A stretch of 64,000 nucleotides of DNA, taken from positions 2,294,001 to 2,358,000 of the forward strand of contig NC_064678.1 of NCBI RefSeq assembly GCF_023278565.1. Direction: 5' to 3'. The position numbers and the translations under genes were made by a program. Of this stretch, positions 24,298-37,321 are shown piece after piece. This DNA comes from Colletotrichum lupini. Lineage: Eukaryota > Ascomycota > Sordariomycetes > Glomerellales > Glomerellaceae. The stretch's first letter is position 1. Every line of letters begins with the position of its first letter. The notes below the pieces were generated by a model. It ran no database searches. It was not told where the DNA came from and saw only the letters and a program-made list of their open reading frames with translations.

Positions 24298-26217
24298 ATG
24301 ACAGATCTCGATTTTCCCTCGATCTATCTCCTTCCCACTCACCTAGAGGCGGATCAGCTACATGAGCTCGAAGGAAGAATCCCGAGTCTGACATACGACA
24401 TTAGCGAGGCCGAGATCATTGTCGGCAACATCTTCAAACGAGAGAGGGCACTTTTTGAACTCAGGCGAAAGAAGGTACTGACAGATCCGGTGGATGCAGC
24501 GGCTGTCGCAGATGCGCATCTCGTCACGCCTAGGAAGCGCAAGAGGGCATCTTCTAAAAGTGACAGCGACTCTACCGTGTACACGGAAGATGGACAGAGG
24601 TTTGGATGCGGCACATCGCAGTTCGTCGGAACATCGTCAGCTCCTGAGGAGGCCGCCGGCAATACGAACACTGTCACAGTCGTGAAGCTGGCCTGGCTCC
24701 AAGATTCGTTTGCGCAGAACAAGGTACTCCCGCTTCATGACTATGTTCTCTATATGGGCATTAAGAAGGAGGAAGACCGCGCGCCTCTCACTATTATGGG
24801 AAGTGACATATTGTCCCGCGCTGCCGCCGACAATGCGTCTCAAACACAGGGCGGTCTTTTACCGCAGAAGAAGAAGGCGCAATCTCCTACCGGGATGCAC
24901 CGGTCAGTGCCTTCGTTGATCAGACAGACAACTTCGGAGAACGCCTCAACACTGAAGTTGCCACCTGTTCCCCAGTATCTCAGAACGACGTATGCTTGCC
25001 AAAGATCTACGCCCGTTGATCCTCCAAATGCAGCATTCATTGATGGACTCAAGACAATCAGAACCATACGGAAACTAGGAGGCGACCAAATAGGAGTGAG
25101 GGCGTACTCAACCTCGATAGCTACAATATCGGCATATCCTCACAAGATAGCCAGTTCGCAAGGTGAGCACACAATTGCTGAGAGGAACTTCGATCAATGC
25201 CTGGCATATTTTAATGTTCCATACAGAAGTTGCGAGGCTACCCGGCTGCGGCGCTAAGATCGCCGAGCTGTGGCATGAGTGGAAAGAAACTGGTAGGCTT
25301 CCCGAGGCGGATGAAGCCCAGGCGAACCCCAAGTTTGCCGTTATACAGGTATTCTACGATATTTGGGGGGTCGGTGATGCTACGGCTCGTGATTTCTACA
25401 GCAGAGGTTTGTGTTGCTGCCTTCTTGAGCCAGAACATGCTGCTGACCAGCATTTACAGGATGGCGAGACTTGGACGACGTTGTCGAACATGGCTGGGCA
25501 AGTCTAAGTCGCGTGCAGCAAATTGGCGTCAAGTACTACGACGAGTTCAAGCTTAAGATACCTCGAACTGAAGTCGAGTCCATCACTGACACGATCCTGG
25601 CTCACGCCCGCAGTTTTCACCCGGACTTTCAGCTTGTCATTGTTGGCGGCTACCGGCGTGGCAAGCAAGGTAGTGGGGACGTCGACGTGGTGATAAGTCA
25701 CCCGGATGAGTCTGTCACTTTTAACTTTGTCGACAAATTGGTCATGAGCCTGGAAAAGACTGGGCATATAACGCACACCCTCGTGTTGAGTAAACATAAT
25801 AGCGAGAGGGGTCAGCAGCCCGTCAGCTGGAAGGGGAACGAGTTTAGGGGAAGCGGCTTCGATTCACTCGACAAAGCACTCGTAGTTTGGCAGGAACCGG
25901 GTACGAGTGGAAAAGGGCCGCAAGAGAGGCCGCACCGGCGGGTAGACATCATCATCAGTCCTTGGAAGACGGTTGGATGCGCTGTCCTGGGCTGGAGCGG
26001 AGAGACGACTTTTCAACGAGACCTGCGCCGGTATTGCAAGCAGCGGAAGAGCTACAAGTTTGACAGCAGTGGAATTCGAAGCCGGCTCGACGGTAGTTGG
26101 GTCGACCTAGAGACCAGCGATCTCGGGCGGGCCCCGGACATGTTGACAGCCGAGAGAAGGGTTTTCCAGGGTCTGGGCCTCGATTGGGTTCCTCCCGAGG
26201 ACAGGTGCACCGGCTGA
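24298..26217 (+). CDS. POL4: DNA polymerase IV (family X, BRCT-containing)
   Basis: Exons 24298-25162, 25227-25406 and 25460-26217 (introns 64 and 53 nt) encode 600 aa. The N-terminus (about 5-145) has the pattern of a BRCT domain ending in VVKLAWLQDSF, followed by a Ser/Thr-rich linker. The 8-kDa/fingers region has helix-hairpin-helix-like segments (LPGCGAKIAELW and WGVGDATARDFY). The palm carries GGYRRGKQGSGDVDVVIS with catalytic Asp422 and Asp424, and the third Asp is in RRVDIIIS (Asp511). GWSGETTFQRDLRRY matches the dNTP-binding thumb motif. Fungal Pol4 fills gaps in non-homologous end joining and base excision repair. An upstream in-frame TTG (24262) is not a plausible start; the first ATG is used. 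All catalytic residues are present. Confidence 0.93.
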
Positions 26218-27337
26218 ATCGTTACAGAGCCTGAGAAACATTGAATGGACCTAGCACCGGTTGACCCGACACTCTGGAACCTCGCCTACCGTCACCGGCG
26301 CCTTCGGAAGTGGCTGCAGATTATCTGCCTCCCGAGTCCTTGTCAAGCTCGTGGTAATAGTCCTGGGTACGGATAGATATCGTCGACCCCAGAGATCCTA
26401 GGGGCCGATCACAAGGCGAAGCCGGTACTAAAATTGCGTGCTAACTCCCCGTCAGCATCTTATTGGGAGAGAAGAGCTGCCAAACGGGCAAAAGTCCCTA
26501 AACGCTACCAACCTTAATCACTTATAAGAAACGTACGTCTGGGCAACAGCGCAGGGTTCAATGTAAGGTAGTGTCATTATGGGAATAACTTCACTTTCCT
26601 TTTCACACATTTGTCGTTGGAATCTCCAAGGCAGCACAATGATTCCGTACGCTGCGGAAGAATCTCATGCACTTTCTTCCTCAAGCAAGCAATTACTAAG
26701 GTGAGTCCAAAGTCCGCATCAAAGTCCGCACAACGGGACGTCAAAACAGCCCCGCTCACAGCTCGCCGGACAGACAGTGATTGGTCAATCGCAGCCATCA
26801 TCGGCAATCGGGCTCAAAATGTGGCCGTCCTCCACCCCTGAGATGCCCCGACAATCCTATTCTTTCATCTTCCAAGGGCTACGCCCAACCACGAGGTACA
26901 CGCATTTGTATCCGCCTACACGGAAAACATGGCAGGCTCGGTGCCACGGCACGACAGTCTGCCCAGCCTAGAACACAAGGGGGCTCAGGGTACGATTAGG
27001 TAGCCCGGGATAGAGAGCGGAGCGGAGGACCACCTCAATTCTTTTGGACCTGAACATGGTCCCATGGAGAAAGAAAGCCCGGACCAAAACGTCTGGCGTC
27101 TCGAGCTAAACGGACACGACCCCCCAGGCAAGGACACGTTCCTGACGTAGCTTTAAGGTCGCATACTAGTAAATATAAAGACTATGGTCATTGCTTAGCC
27201 GTTTGCCTGTCAATCCTGTACACACAACCAAGTCGCATCCCGCCAAAACTTACTTTGATCAATTGCATGAACACCCAGATCAGTAATCCAGCAAGCTCAT
27301 TCTAACCACCTCTCCATTCAATCACCCTATTGCCATC
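26218..27337. other. Intergenic region pol4-MGST3
   Basis: The pol4 3' UTR and the promoter of the MAPEG gene lie here. A TATAAA is found 160 bp before the downstream start. Small ORFs near 26577-26999 overlap one another on both strands and have no family features. Confidence 0.5.
27174..27179 (+). promoter_or_regulatory. Candidate TATA box of the MAPEG gene
   Basis: TATAAA within AAATATAAAG lies 160 bp upstream of the ATG at 27338, followed by a pyrimidine-rich stretch. The spacing is plausible for a fungal core promoter. Transcription start data are not available. Confidence 0.4.
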
Positions 27338-28104
27338 ATGCCTCTCACTCTCCAGGTCCCCGACGAGTACGGGTACGTATTGCGGACTCTCTCTACCTCT
27401 CTTTTTCCCTGTCTTCCCTCTCCACAGACAGAAGCAGATACCTTTGAAGCTCAGGGTAGCTAACCAAATCCCATCCAACAGCTACGTCCTCCTCGTCGCC
27501 GCCTCAACCTTCTTCATCAACACCACCCACGTTCTCTTGACAAGCAAGTACCGCAAGGCCAGCGGCCTCGTCTACCCGGCCCCCTACGCCTCCAACGAGC
27601 AGGCCGACAAGGACCCCAAGGCATACCAGTTCAACTGCGGTACGGTTTTCCTCCTGCCTCTTCTGCCCCTCTGTTCCCTTCCCATTGAAGCAGACAGGGA
27701 AGGAATAGAGAAGCCGGAATCACTAACGGTAACGCATAATCACAGCACAACGCGCCCACGCAAACTTCACCGAGAACCAGCCCTCTTTCCTCGGCGCCCT
27801 TCTCATCTCCGGCCTCCGCTTCCCCGTCGCCAGCGCCGTCCTCGGCGCCGGCTGGACCCTGTCCCGTATCCTTTACGCCTTTGGCTACACAAGCGGCGCT
27901 GGCCCCAAGGGCCGGACTCGGTGCGTTTTTGCCCCCAAGACCTCTCTCCTCTCCGCCTTCTTGAAATTGGTCTCTCCAGCCCAGAGAAACTCTTTGCTAA
28001 CTCCCATGTGAATGCGCAGTGGCTCCATTGGTTCTTTCCTCTTCGACACCGCACTCAAGTTCACGTCCACCTACACCGCTCTCGCCATGATTATGAATTG
28101 GTAA
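27338..28104 (+). CDS. MAPEG protein, microsomal glutathione S-transferase 3-like
   Basis: Four short exons, 27338-27372, 27482-27639, 27746-27920 and 28020-28104, encode 150 aa; the introns are 109, 106 and 99 nt, long for this window. A Gly-Tyr junction (EYG^Y) opens the first membrane helix (VLLVAASTFFINTTHVLL). The loop carries FNCAQRAHANFTENQ, the MAPEG family signature with the Arg and Asn that bind glutathione. Three further hydrophobic segments follow (LGALLISGLRFPVASAVLGAG, LSRILYAFGYTSG, FTSTYTALAMIMNW). The length is typical of MGST3. The expected role is glutathione transferase or peroxidase activity in the endoplasmic reticulum membrane, protecting against lipid peroxides. The gene converges with ECM14, 353 bp apart. 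The short exons make this gene easy to miss. Confidence 0.92.
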
Positions 28105-28457
28105 AGGAGACTTTGCACCTTGGTACGCTGTCTATGGAATACGATCCAATCTCTTGCTTTACTAGCCGCTGTAAAATCATACAAAGAATATTGGGAATAG
28201 ACGACTATGGTATCCCACAGTAATGTCCCAGTGAACCGACCCATTGCTTTAATAACCGCTGCGTACAACCGTGACTATAATACCTGACCAAATTCCCACC
28301 ATCGCCATAACTCCATGTCGTACACCCTGGTTGCTGTGTCCCACCACTGACTTCTCTTGCTCTCCTGCTGCTTTCTGGCTTGTTTTCCCCAGAAAGAGCC
28401 ACGGAGTAGATGAAGCTTGAAAATAAAGATTCAAAGCCCATCCTTTTGACTGCTTAA
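28105..28457. other. Convergent 3' spacer MGST3-ECM14
   Basis: This 353-bp spacer between two facing stop codons leaves room only for the two 3' UTRs. An AATAAA-like word near 28423 could be a poly(A) signal on the plus strand. Nothing else is seen. Confidence 0.45.
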
Positions 28458-30144
28458 CTATTTGCGCTTTCTGAGTCGTCGAAGCTCCAGACTACGATCC
28501 GGTTCGTCGGATGTTGGTGTCAAGGCTCCTACGGACTTCTCGATTCCGTTGTTGCCAAGGAGATAGTCTCCAAAGTACTTCATCGCGCTGGATATTTCTT
28601 CGCCGACGGGAATGATGTTTTCCCTGGGAAGAAGGAAGCCGTAGCTGCCGGTATCCCTCAACTTGATCTGGTAACTATAATGCGCGTGCAGTTCATGATA
28701 GAACCAGTCAATGGCCGATCCACCGCCTGTCTCAAGACGCTTAGCACCTGGAGCAGAGCCTCGTCCTGCGACAGCTCCTTCGCACGCCGATGTGACCGAG
28801 TACAGCTCTCCGTTGGACAGACGGATGGCCTTGGCAAGCCCAGCAGCGAGCTCTTCGAGGTTCTCGACATTGGGCGGGTCGACGTCGCAGGAGTATGCGA
28901 AGGGAAATAGCACCTGTTGAGAATAGGAGTGCAGGTCAATGAGACCAATAAACTCGGTATCCTCCAAGGATGCATTCCTCGCCCAGAGTGCTACAGCTCT
29001 GGCTTCGGCAGCCTGCCATGGCTGTTTACCGCCATAGCTCTCAGAGCAAGGGTCGTTTTCGGAGTAGTCGCCCCATTCATAGCCAAAGGCGTGGTCGAGG
29101 TCGAAACCGTGGCACCAAGACATACCCGTCTCCTGCCGGGACTTGCGCCACAGTCGATCTGTAGTCCAGGTGTACTCGATACCGTCGGGGTTGACAGCCG
29201 GGATGAAGATGAAATCGAAGTGCTCCAGCAGCTTGGTGATCATGGGCTCCCTGCCGAAGGCCGTAATGAATGACCAAGCGACATAGTTGGTAGTTGTCGT
29301 GGAAATCCACTCTCTTGCATGCATCCCTCCCGCAACAACGACTGTCTTCCGCTTTTCGCTGCCTGGCGCCTGGGTCTTCATGCCAACCTTGAGACCGAGA
29401 ATATCTCGTTGTTCAGAGGATTGCCCAATGGTTATAACTTCGGTGATGGCTGGGAACATAGCTTCGGTTAAGCGCATCCATTGGACGATTGTCTAGAACG
29501 TATTAGCTTGAACTCCGCAGTGCTTGCACGGGCGTGAGGTCACAAACATCAAGCCTCTGGTAATCCTGGAAGAAATAGTTCTCATTCCCGTTTTGCGCAT
29601 TCTTGAGGTTTGCGCGACCATCGGGGATGCGGTAAGTCTGAGCCGGGACATCGACGGCAGGATATGTGTCGTACACAGCGGCTGCTACATCCGATATCAA
29701 CGTCGAGTAAGCTGATTTCAGAGAGTCGGGCAGAAGCCCAAGCAGCGATCGAACATTGTCTTGGCGAATTCGAACATCGACGAATTCATGGTTGAAGGCC
29801 CAAATGTCTAGAAAGGTACGGGCGGCGGCGGCGGCAAAGGCAGACTCTTCTTCCGCGGTGGTGAGATTGAAGCGCAAGACGACCTCATTGATGTGATCGT
29901 CTCGCAGGCTTGTTCGGACGTGAGATGTCAGGTGGCTAGCTTTGGCAGGATGGGGTCCGAAGACGAATTCAACGACGCCATTCCGAAGTCTTTTCAGGAA
30001 GGGAAAGAGGTCAGACTTGGCTCTCACGGCAGTAGCGGAGGCGTCGTGGCGATATTCGGGGTATGCGTCGAAACGTGCAGCGGAGGCGGCGGGGACCAGA
30101 ATGGCGACGCTGGCCAGCGAAGACAAGACGACGTGAGGCCGCAT
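28458..30144 (-). CDS. ECM14: ECM14, inactive metallocarboxypeptidase-like secreted protein
   Basis: Exons 30144-29548 and 29492-28458 (intron 55 nt, phase 0) encode 543 aa. A signal peptide is evident (residues about 1-22, hydrophobic core ending AASAA), then a propeptide-like region and an M14 carboxypeptidase fold. Zinc ligands are kept: His257 and Glu260 in GGMHAREW, and His387 in IDLHSYSQ. The general-base Glu of active enzymes, in the FELRDTG context, is Lys476 here (IKLRDTGSYGFLLP), and the substrate-carboxylate motif DLNRN reads DLDHA (residues 331-334). These changes fit the ECM14 subfamily, known as pseudoenzymes linked to cell-wall and vacuole functions. The ORF can be extended to a TTG at 30156, but the ATG at 30144 starts the signal peptide properly. 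The gene is divergent from the Sec7 gene. Confidence 0.93.
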
Positions 30145-32640
30145 GGCGACGAGCAAAGCCTATTGTGATAGTCGGGTGTGGAAGATTACTGACGTCAATT
30201 CAGCCCGACGTCAGGGAGTGATGGATGCGGGCGATGCGACCGAGGGTCAATTGCGATGATGGGGATTGTTGTAGCGATAGAATCGCGACACTCTCGGGGA
30301 CCCGGAGGATGGAGACTTGGAGCGAAGTTGAGGAAAATGCAGGTGAGCGAGCGATAAGGAATGCAACAGCACGGCTGGCCTTGCCTCACCTCGGAGTTGG
30401 CAGGGAGCAGGCTCAGGCAGCCGCTTACTTGTAGGTTGGGTGACTGGGTTTGGCCGTCGCAACACGATCCTTGTCGGTGACGGGATCACTGCACATGTCA
30501 TTGACTCCAAGGGACGAGGAAGCAATGCTGGTAATTGTTAGCCAACATATGATGTCTTTTGGCATTGTAGATGCGACTATCGCAGCGAATGTGTAAAGAT
30601 GTCATCGCGGCCCCATGTCTTCCATTATTTGAGGTATGCGAGGAACGCTGGAAAGCGGGAGGCAACAATCGAGGCACCAGAACAGCGCAATTGGTGCTTG
30701 TACCTTTTTTGGAGACATTGCATGCTTAGCTAAGGCACCTGATATGGGTAAAGGTACGCATGAGGCATGGTCTCTTAAGTAATGGGAGGTGCCCCTTGGC
30801 TGGACCGGCACTCCCGCCGGGTCAATCAATTGTGCCAAAGTTCAGAGATTGGACTATCCCTGATCCTCTTTACCTGGCTTACCTTAGGAGGTCAATCTTC
30901 GAACCCCTTGCAAGTTGCACTTGAGTCCTGACGAGAGTCCTCCACTGAGCACTGAGTAGCGAGGTGGGCTTCATATGGTGCCCGGACCGCAGCCCGGCCA
31001 GCGTATTCTTCATTTCAGACTGGTCGTGTCTGCCCTGGTGCTTCATCTCAACATTGCCCTTTGCTCACCAAATTGGCAGTCTGAGGATCGCCAGGCTTGA
31101 CCCTGCTTGTCCTCCTTTCCCTACCTTATACTCCGTATCTTCGTCGGTTTCTCATTCCTCCATGGCTGTCTACGGACTCGTCACTCTTGTCGTCCCATAT
31201 CCAGTGCGTGTATTCCTGCCCATGGTAACCTCAGTTCGGTGCAAGACACTCAAGCCCAACGTACCTGTATGTCGACCTAGCACATTACCTGAGGTATTAG
31301 TAGATGGGGATAGATACACATGACTACCTACTAATAACATCTTGCCCAAGTTACCTAAGCCCCGTGCTAGGTTCTCTACCACGTTGCTGACCTGGAGGCT
31401 AGGAACCTCAGCCCAGCCCCCCGGCTGCTGGGTACGTGTGCAAAAATGCGTGGCACCTCAGCCTGGAACCGGCCCACTCCAGTTTGCTGCGTCAGTCCAA
31501 GGATGTTATTAGTCGTAAACTCGCAGCTAAGGTAAAGTAGCGTATTCTGAATAGTCCAGCCCGGCGATTCTCCCTCTCTATCCGTAGCTTCCTAACTCTC
31601 GCCGCTGTCCGTCGAATGCCCGTTATATGGCATGACCTTGCATCAAAGTCGTGTCCTGTTCCGTATGAAAAACTGAAGTGATGAGTACCTAACAATGTGC
31701 ACTGTTTCCGTTATTCAATGTATCTGCCGTTTGTGGTCTGTCGCATTATGGCTTCCAAAAGTCTTCTTTTCCCCTTCAGCCCCCCTCCCCCCCCCTTTTC
31801 CCCCGGTGCCTACTCCGTACCTTACCTTACCTATGAGACTGGGACGCCGCTGCGTGCCTGCCCACGACAGCGCACGCAAACGCCAACCTGATGCCAATTG
31901 GGTCGTATGTGTACTTTTTCCCTGTTGATCTTTGTTTTCTTTCGCATCCAGCCTCAACTGTACCTACAGGACGTTTTCTTTCTTTGCCTTACTTTCGACT
32001 TCTGGTGCTTCACTTAGATTCCCTCGCCTCGGGCTCACGTCTCGAAAACACTTCTCCACGCCTTTTCTCGCTCTCCTCCCCCCACATTCAGCTGTCCACA
32101 ATATTACTCGGTCTCCCTCCCTTCGTCCTCCTTCCCCTAAAGGTACGAGGAGGTACCTTGCCTCACCTTGCGCGGCCAGGTACGCCAACGCCAGCAGAGG
32201 ACCAGCCTACGGATAATTACCTACACCTACCGTATCCAGCAACCAACCTAAGGACCCCTACCCCCAAACCCGGTCGTCCTGTCTCTTGCGTTGCAATGCG
32301 CTTAGCCTAACATAAACAACACCCTTGCCTCACTTCACCTTAACTCACCTCGCCCCGTCTCGCCTGGCCTTACCAAACCTGACCTCACCTTGACACTGCT
32401 TACTCGGCCTCCCTACCGTCCAATTCTCCTCCTTTGTGTTCAACTTCCACCGCGCATCCCTCATCTGATAGACTCGCCAATGTCTCCCGCCTCCGTACTC
32501 AACAATTCCACCTTGTGCTGATGGCTTAACGTCCGGATCATACGGCATCCCACCGCACCACCCAGACGTGACCTCGGCCGCGGTCGTCATCCTCCCACTT
32601 CCGACGATATATCCCTGGCAAACCATGACCCATCGCCGTC
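30145..32640. other. Divergent ECM14-Sec7 GEF region
   Basis: This 2.5-kb region lies between two start codons. It is strongly C/T-rich from 31740 to 32640 on the plus strand, as expected of a long leader for the Sec7 gene. It has TACTCCGTA copies at 31129-31137 and 31811-31819 and many AGGTACC/TTACCT words (31290-31365, 32140-32185). No gene is supportable. Confidence 0.5.
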
Positions 32641-35600
32641 ATGCCTTTCCTACGCCGTCGCGGCAACATGGTCAGCGAGACCGATATGAGGCGCCATACC
32701 ATTCTTGAGTCCGAGACTGCGCCTCAGCTACCGCCGCTCCCTCAACATTTCCCTCCCCAGCGACCTCAATCCCACCACCAACAGCCCGACCAGCTGCCGC
32801 CCCCGCCGCCGCTGCAGTCTCTCTCTCGACCTCAATCACAACAGCACAAGAAGCAACAACTCAGCGACCACTCAAATCCGATACCCGAGCTCAAACTGCC
32901 ATCATCGCCGCCGCCACCGCCGCCCACCTCGCAGCCGGAACAGGAACAGAAGCAGGAACAGGAAACTCAAGGGGGTCAACCGCGACCTTCTGTGTCCATT
33001 TCGGTACAAGAACCTCTGTCTACGTCTCTGGCCTTGCCTAGGCCATCCGACGACGATGATGGCGCTCTCAATCCACCGAATCCCAATGACCCTGATGCGC
33101 GACCGGATACCCCTCCTATCCAGGAAGAGACACCAAAGCACCGTCGTTTCTCCATATTGAGGTTTCGCAACGCATCCGACTCGCAATTGTCGGTCAGGGC
33201 TAAACAACAGGCTGAAAAGCCCCCTCCTGTACCTCGCCGTATGTTTCTGCTAACCACTCCCCCCCCCAAACGGCTCTCGCCAAGGCAAGAACCGAGTCTT
33301 CCTAAGATCACTTTGCTGACCAGCTACATTAGCCCCTGAGATTATCACGACAGCTCCCACCGCCGACCTCCAGGTTCCCCAGAAGAAGCAGTCGCGCATG
33401 CGACTCGCGGATCGCTTTCGACGCTCAGGCGAATTGCCAAGACATAGCGAGGATGGAGGCGGAAGGGCCATGACGTGGAAGTCAACGAGAAGAAAGACGG
33501 GGTTGGAAGACATGGCATCGAGAAACCGGCCAACCCTCGTGACTTTTGAGGAGCCTGGCCGCCCAGCATCTTCGAGATCGCCGACGAACGGAGAGCATCA
33601 TGACGTTCCCAACCTATCTCTTCCCAATAATCGAGCATCAGAATCGTCGCGCTCCGACGCCAGCTCAGGAGAACACTTATTTGCTACAAACACCCTAGGC
33701 AACTCGCCTCCGGTACCGTCAAGCTCCAGCTTTTTTCGCCTACCCCGAAGGAAACCCAAGACTGCAGCGCCAATGTTTGACTTGTCTCATTTACCACAGA
33801 AGGGCAAGCCTTCGATTGACAACCCCGCCACGTCATCTTCATCTCTCGGCGGTCCCCAGCCAGCCGCTGCTTCTACTTCTAGAGAGGGAACCCCTCGTCC
33901 TCAGCAAGGCTCGCGACCTCATTCCAGTCACAGCACAAGGGCCAACTCTGTGGCGTCCTCTGCGCATGAGCAGTCTGCGAAGCCCAATGCTTCACCTGCT
34001 ACTGCTCTGTTCAGACCAGGATCAACAAACTCGGGACAGTCCTCCCCTACGCGTGCCCGCTTACAGCGCCGTGGCAGATCGTCAACTATGAGTTCTCTAG
34101 GAAGGGATTCCACGGATGGTCATCTTGACCCTGGAAATGGTCGAGCATCGACGTCAGTTGGGCGCAAAAGCTTCGGTGACCTACTCGGGCTAAATCGACT
34201 ACGCCAAAACTCCGATCTTGGCCAGGGTCGACAAGGCAGCCTGACACCAGCAACGCCTGGATCCAACACTTCAAAGAACAACTCGTTGCAGATTGCCCGC
34301 GAAGCCATTCCTCTACCCGAGAGGCTTGAGGACGAGACTCCCGTCAAGTACCTCGCTCGAATAGAGGAAATATTGAGTCGCGGAGTAATTGCCAGTGCGT
34401 TGTCCAAGGGGAGTGATCCGTTCTCAATAGCAGTCTTACGGAGCTATATGCGCCGCTTCAGCTTCTTTGAGTACCCAATGGATATGGCTATCCGAAAGCT
34501 GCTCATGGAGGCCGAGCTACCGAAGGAGACGCAGCAGATAGACAGGTGTCTACAGGCTTTTGCGAACCGTTACCACGAATGCAACCCTGGCATTTATGCC
34601 TCTCCAGATCAGGCGTACTTCGTCGCATTCTCACTACTTATTTTACACACTGATGTCTTCAATAAGAACAACAAGCACAAGATGCAGCAGCCCGATTACT
34701 TGAAGAACACCAAAGGGGAGGGTGTTTCGGACTCAGTCTTGAGCTGTTTTTACGACAACATTACGTATACTCCTTTCATTCATGTCGAGGATGACCTAGA
34801 CCTCAACAGCGATCGACTTTTGGCAAACAGGGCCAAGCGGAAGACGATTTTCCCAGGAGGCACACCGGAAACTACGGCCAAGCGTTCAAACCGGGAGCCT
34901 CTTGATCCTTACACACTTATAATAGACGGCAAGCTGGATATCTTGCGACCGAGTCTCAAAGACGTAATGGAACTCGAAGACCATTACAACTACTTAGGGA
35001 CGGCAAAAGATCTCAACGTAAAGGAGCTTCAAAGAACTTTCTTCAGAACCGGAGTGTTGCAGATCGTGTCGGCCAGATCCCGGCCTGATGCTTTTCGCGA
35101 TGACAAGGGCTCCAGCAACCCGGCCGAGGCGGCACAGGGCGTTGTTGACATCAAGATCACCAAGGTCGGGCTTCTGTGGCGCAAAGATGTCAAGAAGAAG
35201 AAGACGAGGTCACCGTGGCAGGAATGGGGAGCCATTCTCACAGGCGCTCAGCTCTACTTTTTCCGCAACACCACTTGGATAAAAAACCTAATGCACCAGT
35301 ACGAGTCGCATGTTAAGCAGGGTTTCGATGGCGAGCCAATAACCTTCAAGCCGCCTCTTCCGGAATTCAAACCAGACGGGTATCTGCCAACTAAGGAAGC
35401 TGTTGCGCTCGTCGATTCCACCTATAAGAAGCATAAGAACGCCTTCAAATATTCTCAGCCCAGCGGTTATGTGGAGGAAGTTCTCCTGGCCGATAATGAG
35501 GAAGAGATGAATGATTGGCTAGCCAAGCTGAACTATGCAGCGGCTTTTACGACGTCAGGCGTTCGCATGAGAGGCGTCGTGGGAGGTAATTACGAGGGCC

Positions 35601-37321
35601 AAAGCCGGCGCGGCATTAGGAGACTCGGCAGTTCGGCCTCTGCTCAGGTCATCCAGACTCCAACAGGCGATGTTAGCATTGTTAGAGGCAAGATTGACCA
35701 CAAAGAGGCCGAGTCCATCCAGGCACAACGACGGCAGACTATGATGGACGCAGTCGCCAAAGCTGATGAAGAAATTGCTCTGAAGGAGCAAGAATTAGAA
35801 GGACACTTGAGGAACGCCCGGCACCTTCAAATCCTATCGCCTATTCAAGGCAAAACTAGAGATCAGATCTTGTCAGCTGCAGCTCACATGGATGTCAAGA
35901 TCAAGTGGACTCGCATGGACATGTGGAAATCAATGTGTCATCGGGATGTTCTGCTGAAGGATCTAGCTGAGGAGCAGAGTCTTCGGGGTCTTACTCCTAC
36001 TACAACTCAAAACGGCCGAGAGCCTCGTGAGACATCACCCTCTGCCAAAGAAAGGCCTTCTATTCTCGACGCCGTATCGGCAAATAGTGTGGCACGCAGG
36101 CGCAGGCGATCATCTGCCGCTGTCTCAACAATCCAGCCTTCGAAAACTCCGCAAGCAGAGCCCGACTCTCCCGTCACTGAAGCTTATCAAACCCCGCCTA
36201 CCAGTGCTACTTTCAGCCCACACAAGCATCAAAACTCATGGGACTCGAAAGTTTCCAAGTCGGCAGAGCGTGTTCAGCCTCAGAGACCTGGTTCCAGCTC
36301 CAGCCAGTCATCTGGCGAGCCGACTTTCTACAGCCCGCAACAGCATTCGACGCAGAAGAGGGGCGAACAGTCCACAGACAATGACCGACATGAAGACGTT
36401 GATGCAAATGAACGGGCGCTACTACAGCAAGCCGGCCTGCTAGAGTCGGGCTCTCGCGGGCGAATTCCCCCGGAACGGAAGCGAACGGGGTCGTTCTCTG
36501 AACCAGGAGATGCCTCGGAGTCGCGAGATACGCCTGGCTCAATCGATAAACAAGACAAGACCAAGATCCGGCGAAGCCTCCAACGCACACTCAGAGAAAG
36601 TGCTGGCCATCTTTCACACCACCGCAGCAGAAAGGGCAAGGAAATCATCTCCGGCAGCGGCGCAGATGACACTAGCCGTGAGGACGTGCTCACCAGGGGT
36701 TCCGGCAGTTTTGTGGTACATGGAAAGAAGGCGTCCGTTATCAATTTCGGCTCCGAGTTACAGCAACTTACTCCGGAGGAGCGCATGAAGCAGCGTAAGC
36801 AAGACGAGCCTGCATCCCCAGTCAGTGTCGCAGAAGACTACCACGACGCTTTGAATGATTCGCTGGAACCCACAGAAAGAAGAGAATCAGCTGCCAGCGC
36901 CAGCACTGCCACGGCCAGGAGCTTCCGTGAACTCCATCGCAAGTATTCTTCAGCACATGCATCCAAAGCACCCGCCTTTGGCGGGCACCTCTTGGTGCCA
37001 TCCGATGGCGAGAGCGAGGCAGCAGTTAGTTTCTCCGAGGGAAGAAGGACACCGCTTCCTCCAATCGAGAATGAGTCTGGAGATGAAGAAGAGGGCGAGG
37101 CAGCTGTGAGCAGTCCGCAAATCGTCAGCCCACGGCCTATACCCAGCCCTCAGCTGATCATAAGTCCACAACCCATCTCTTCTGCTCTGGCAACTCCACT
37201 GGCAACCGCGTCTGAGCCTTCGACGCCCTTGGAAACCCAGATGGAGGAGAAGGAGGAAGACGAGAGGGGTGCTGAGATGCAAAGGCTGCCTAGCCCCCCT
37301 GTGCAAGCAGTCAAGGCCTAG
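32641..37321 (+). CDS. Sec7-PH domain ArfGEF (Syt1/EFA6-like)
   Basis: Exons 32641-33238 and 33333-37321 (intron 94 nt) encode 1528 aa. A long low-complexity N-terminus (Pro/Gln/Ser-rich) precedes the Sec7 domain at about 512-689. Its Glu finger is conserved (Glu598 in AELPKETQQIDR) and motif 2 is present (AYFVAFSLLILHTDVFNKN). A PH domain follows at about 804-943 (VGLLWRKDV...DNEEEMNDWLAKLNYAA), then a predicted helical segment and a disordered tail rich in Ser, Pro and charge. The combination is that of the yeast Syt1/metazoan EFA6 group, which catalyses GDP-GTP exchange on Arf GTPases at membranes. The catalytic Glu is intact, so the protein should be active. An ATG at 32625 opens a 27-codon overlapping upstream ORF in another frame. 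The exact Arf partner is unknown. Confidence 0.92.

Noticed and set aside
27330..28223. Single 297-aa ORF over the MAPEG locus
   Set aside because: It is a frame different from the spliced gene; the spliced four-exon model gives the family signature and the right length, while the ORF does not.
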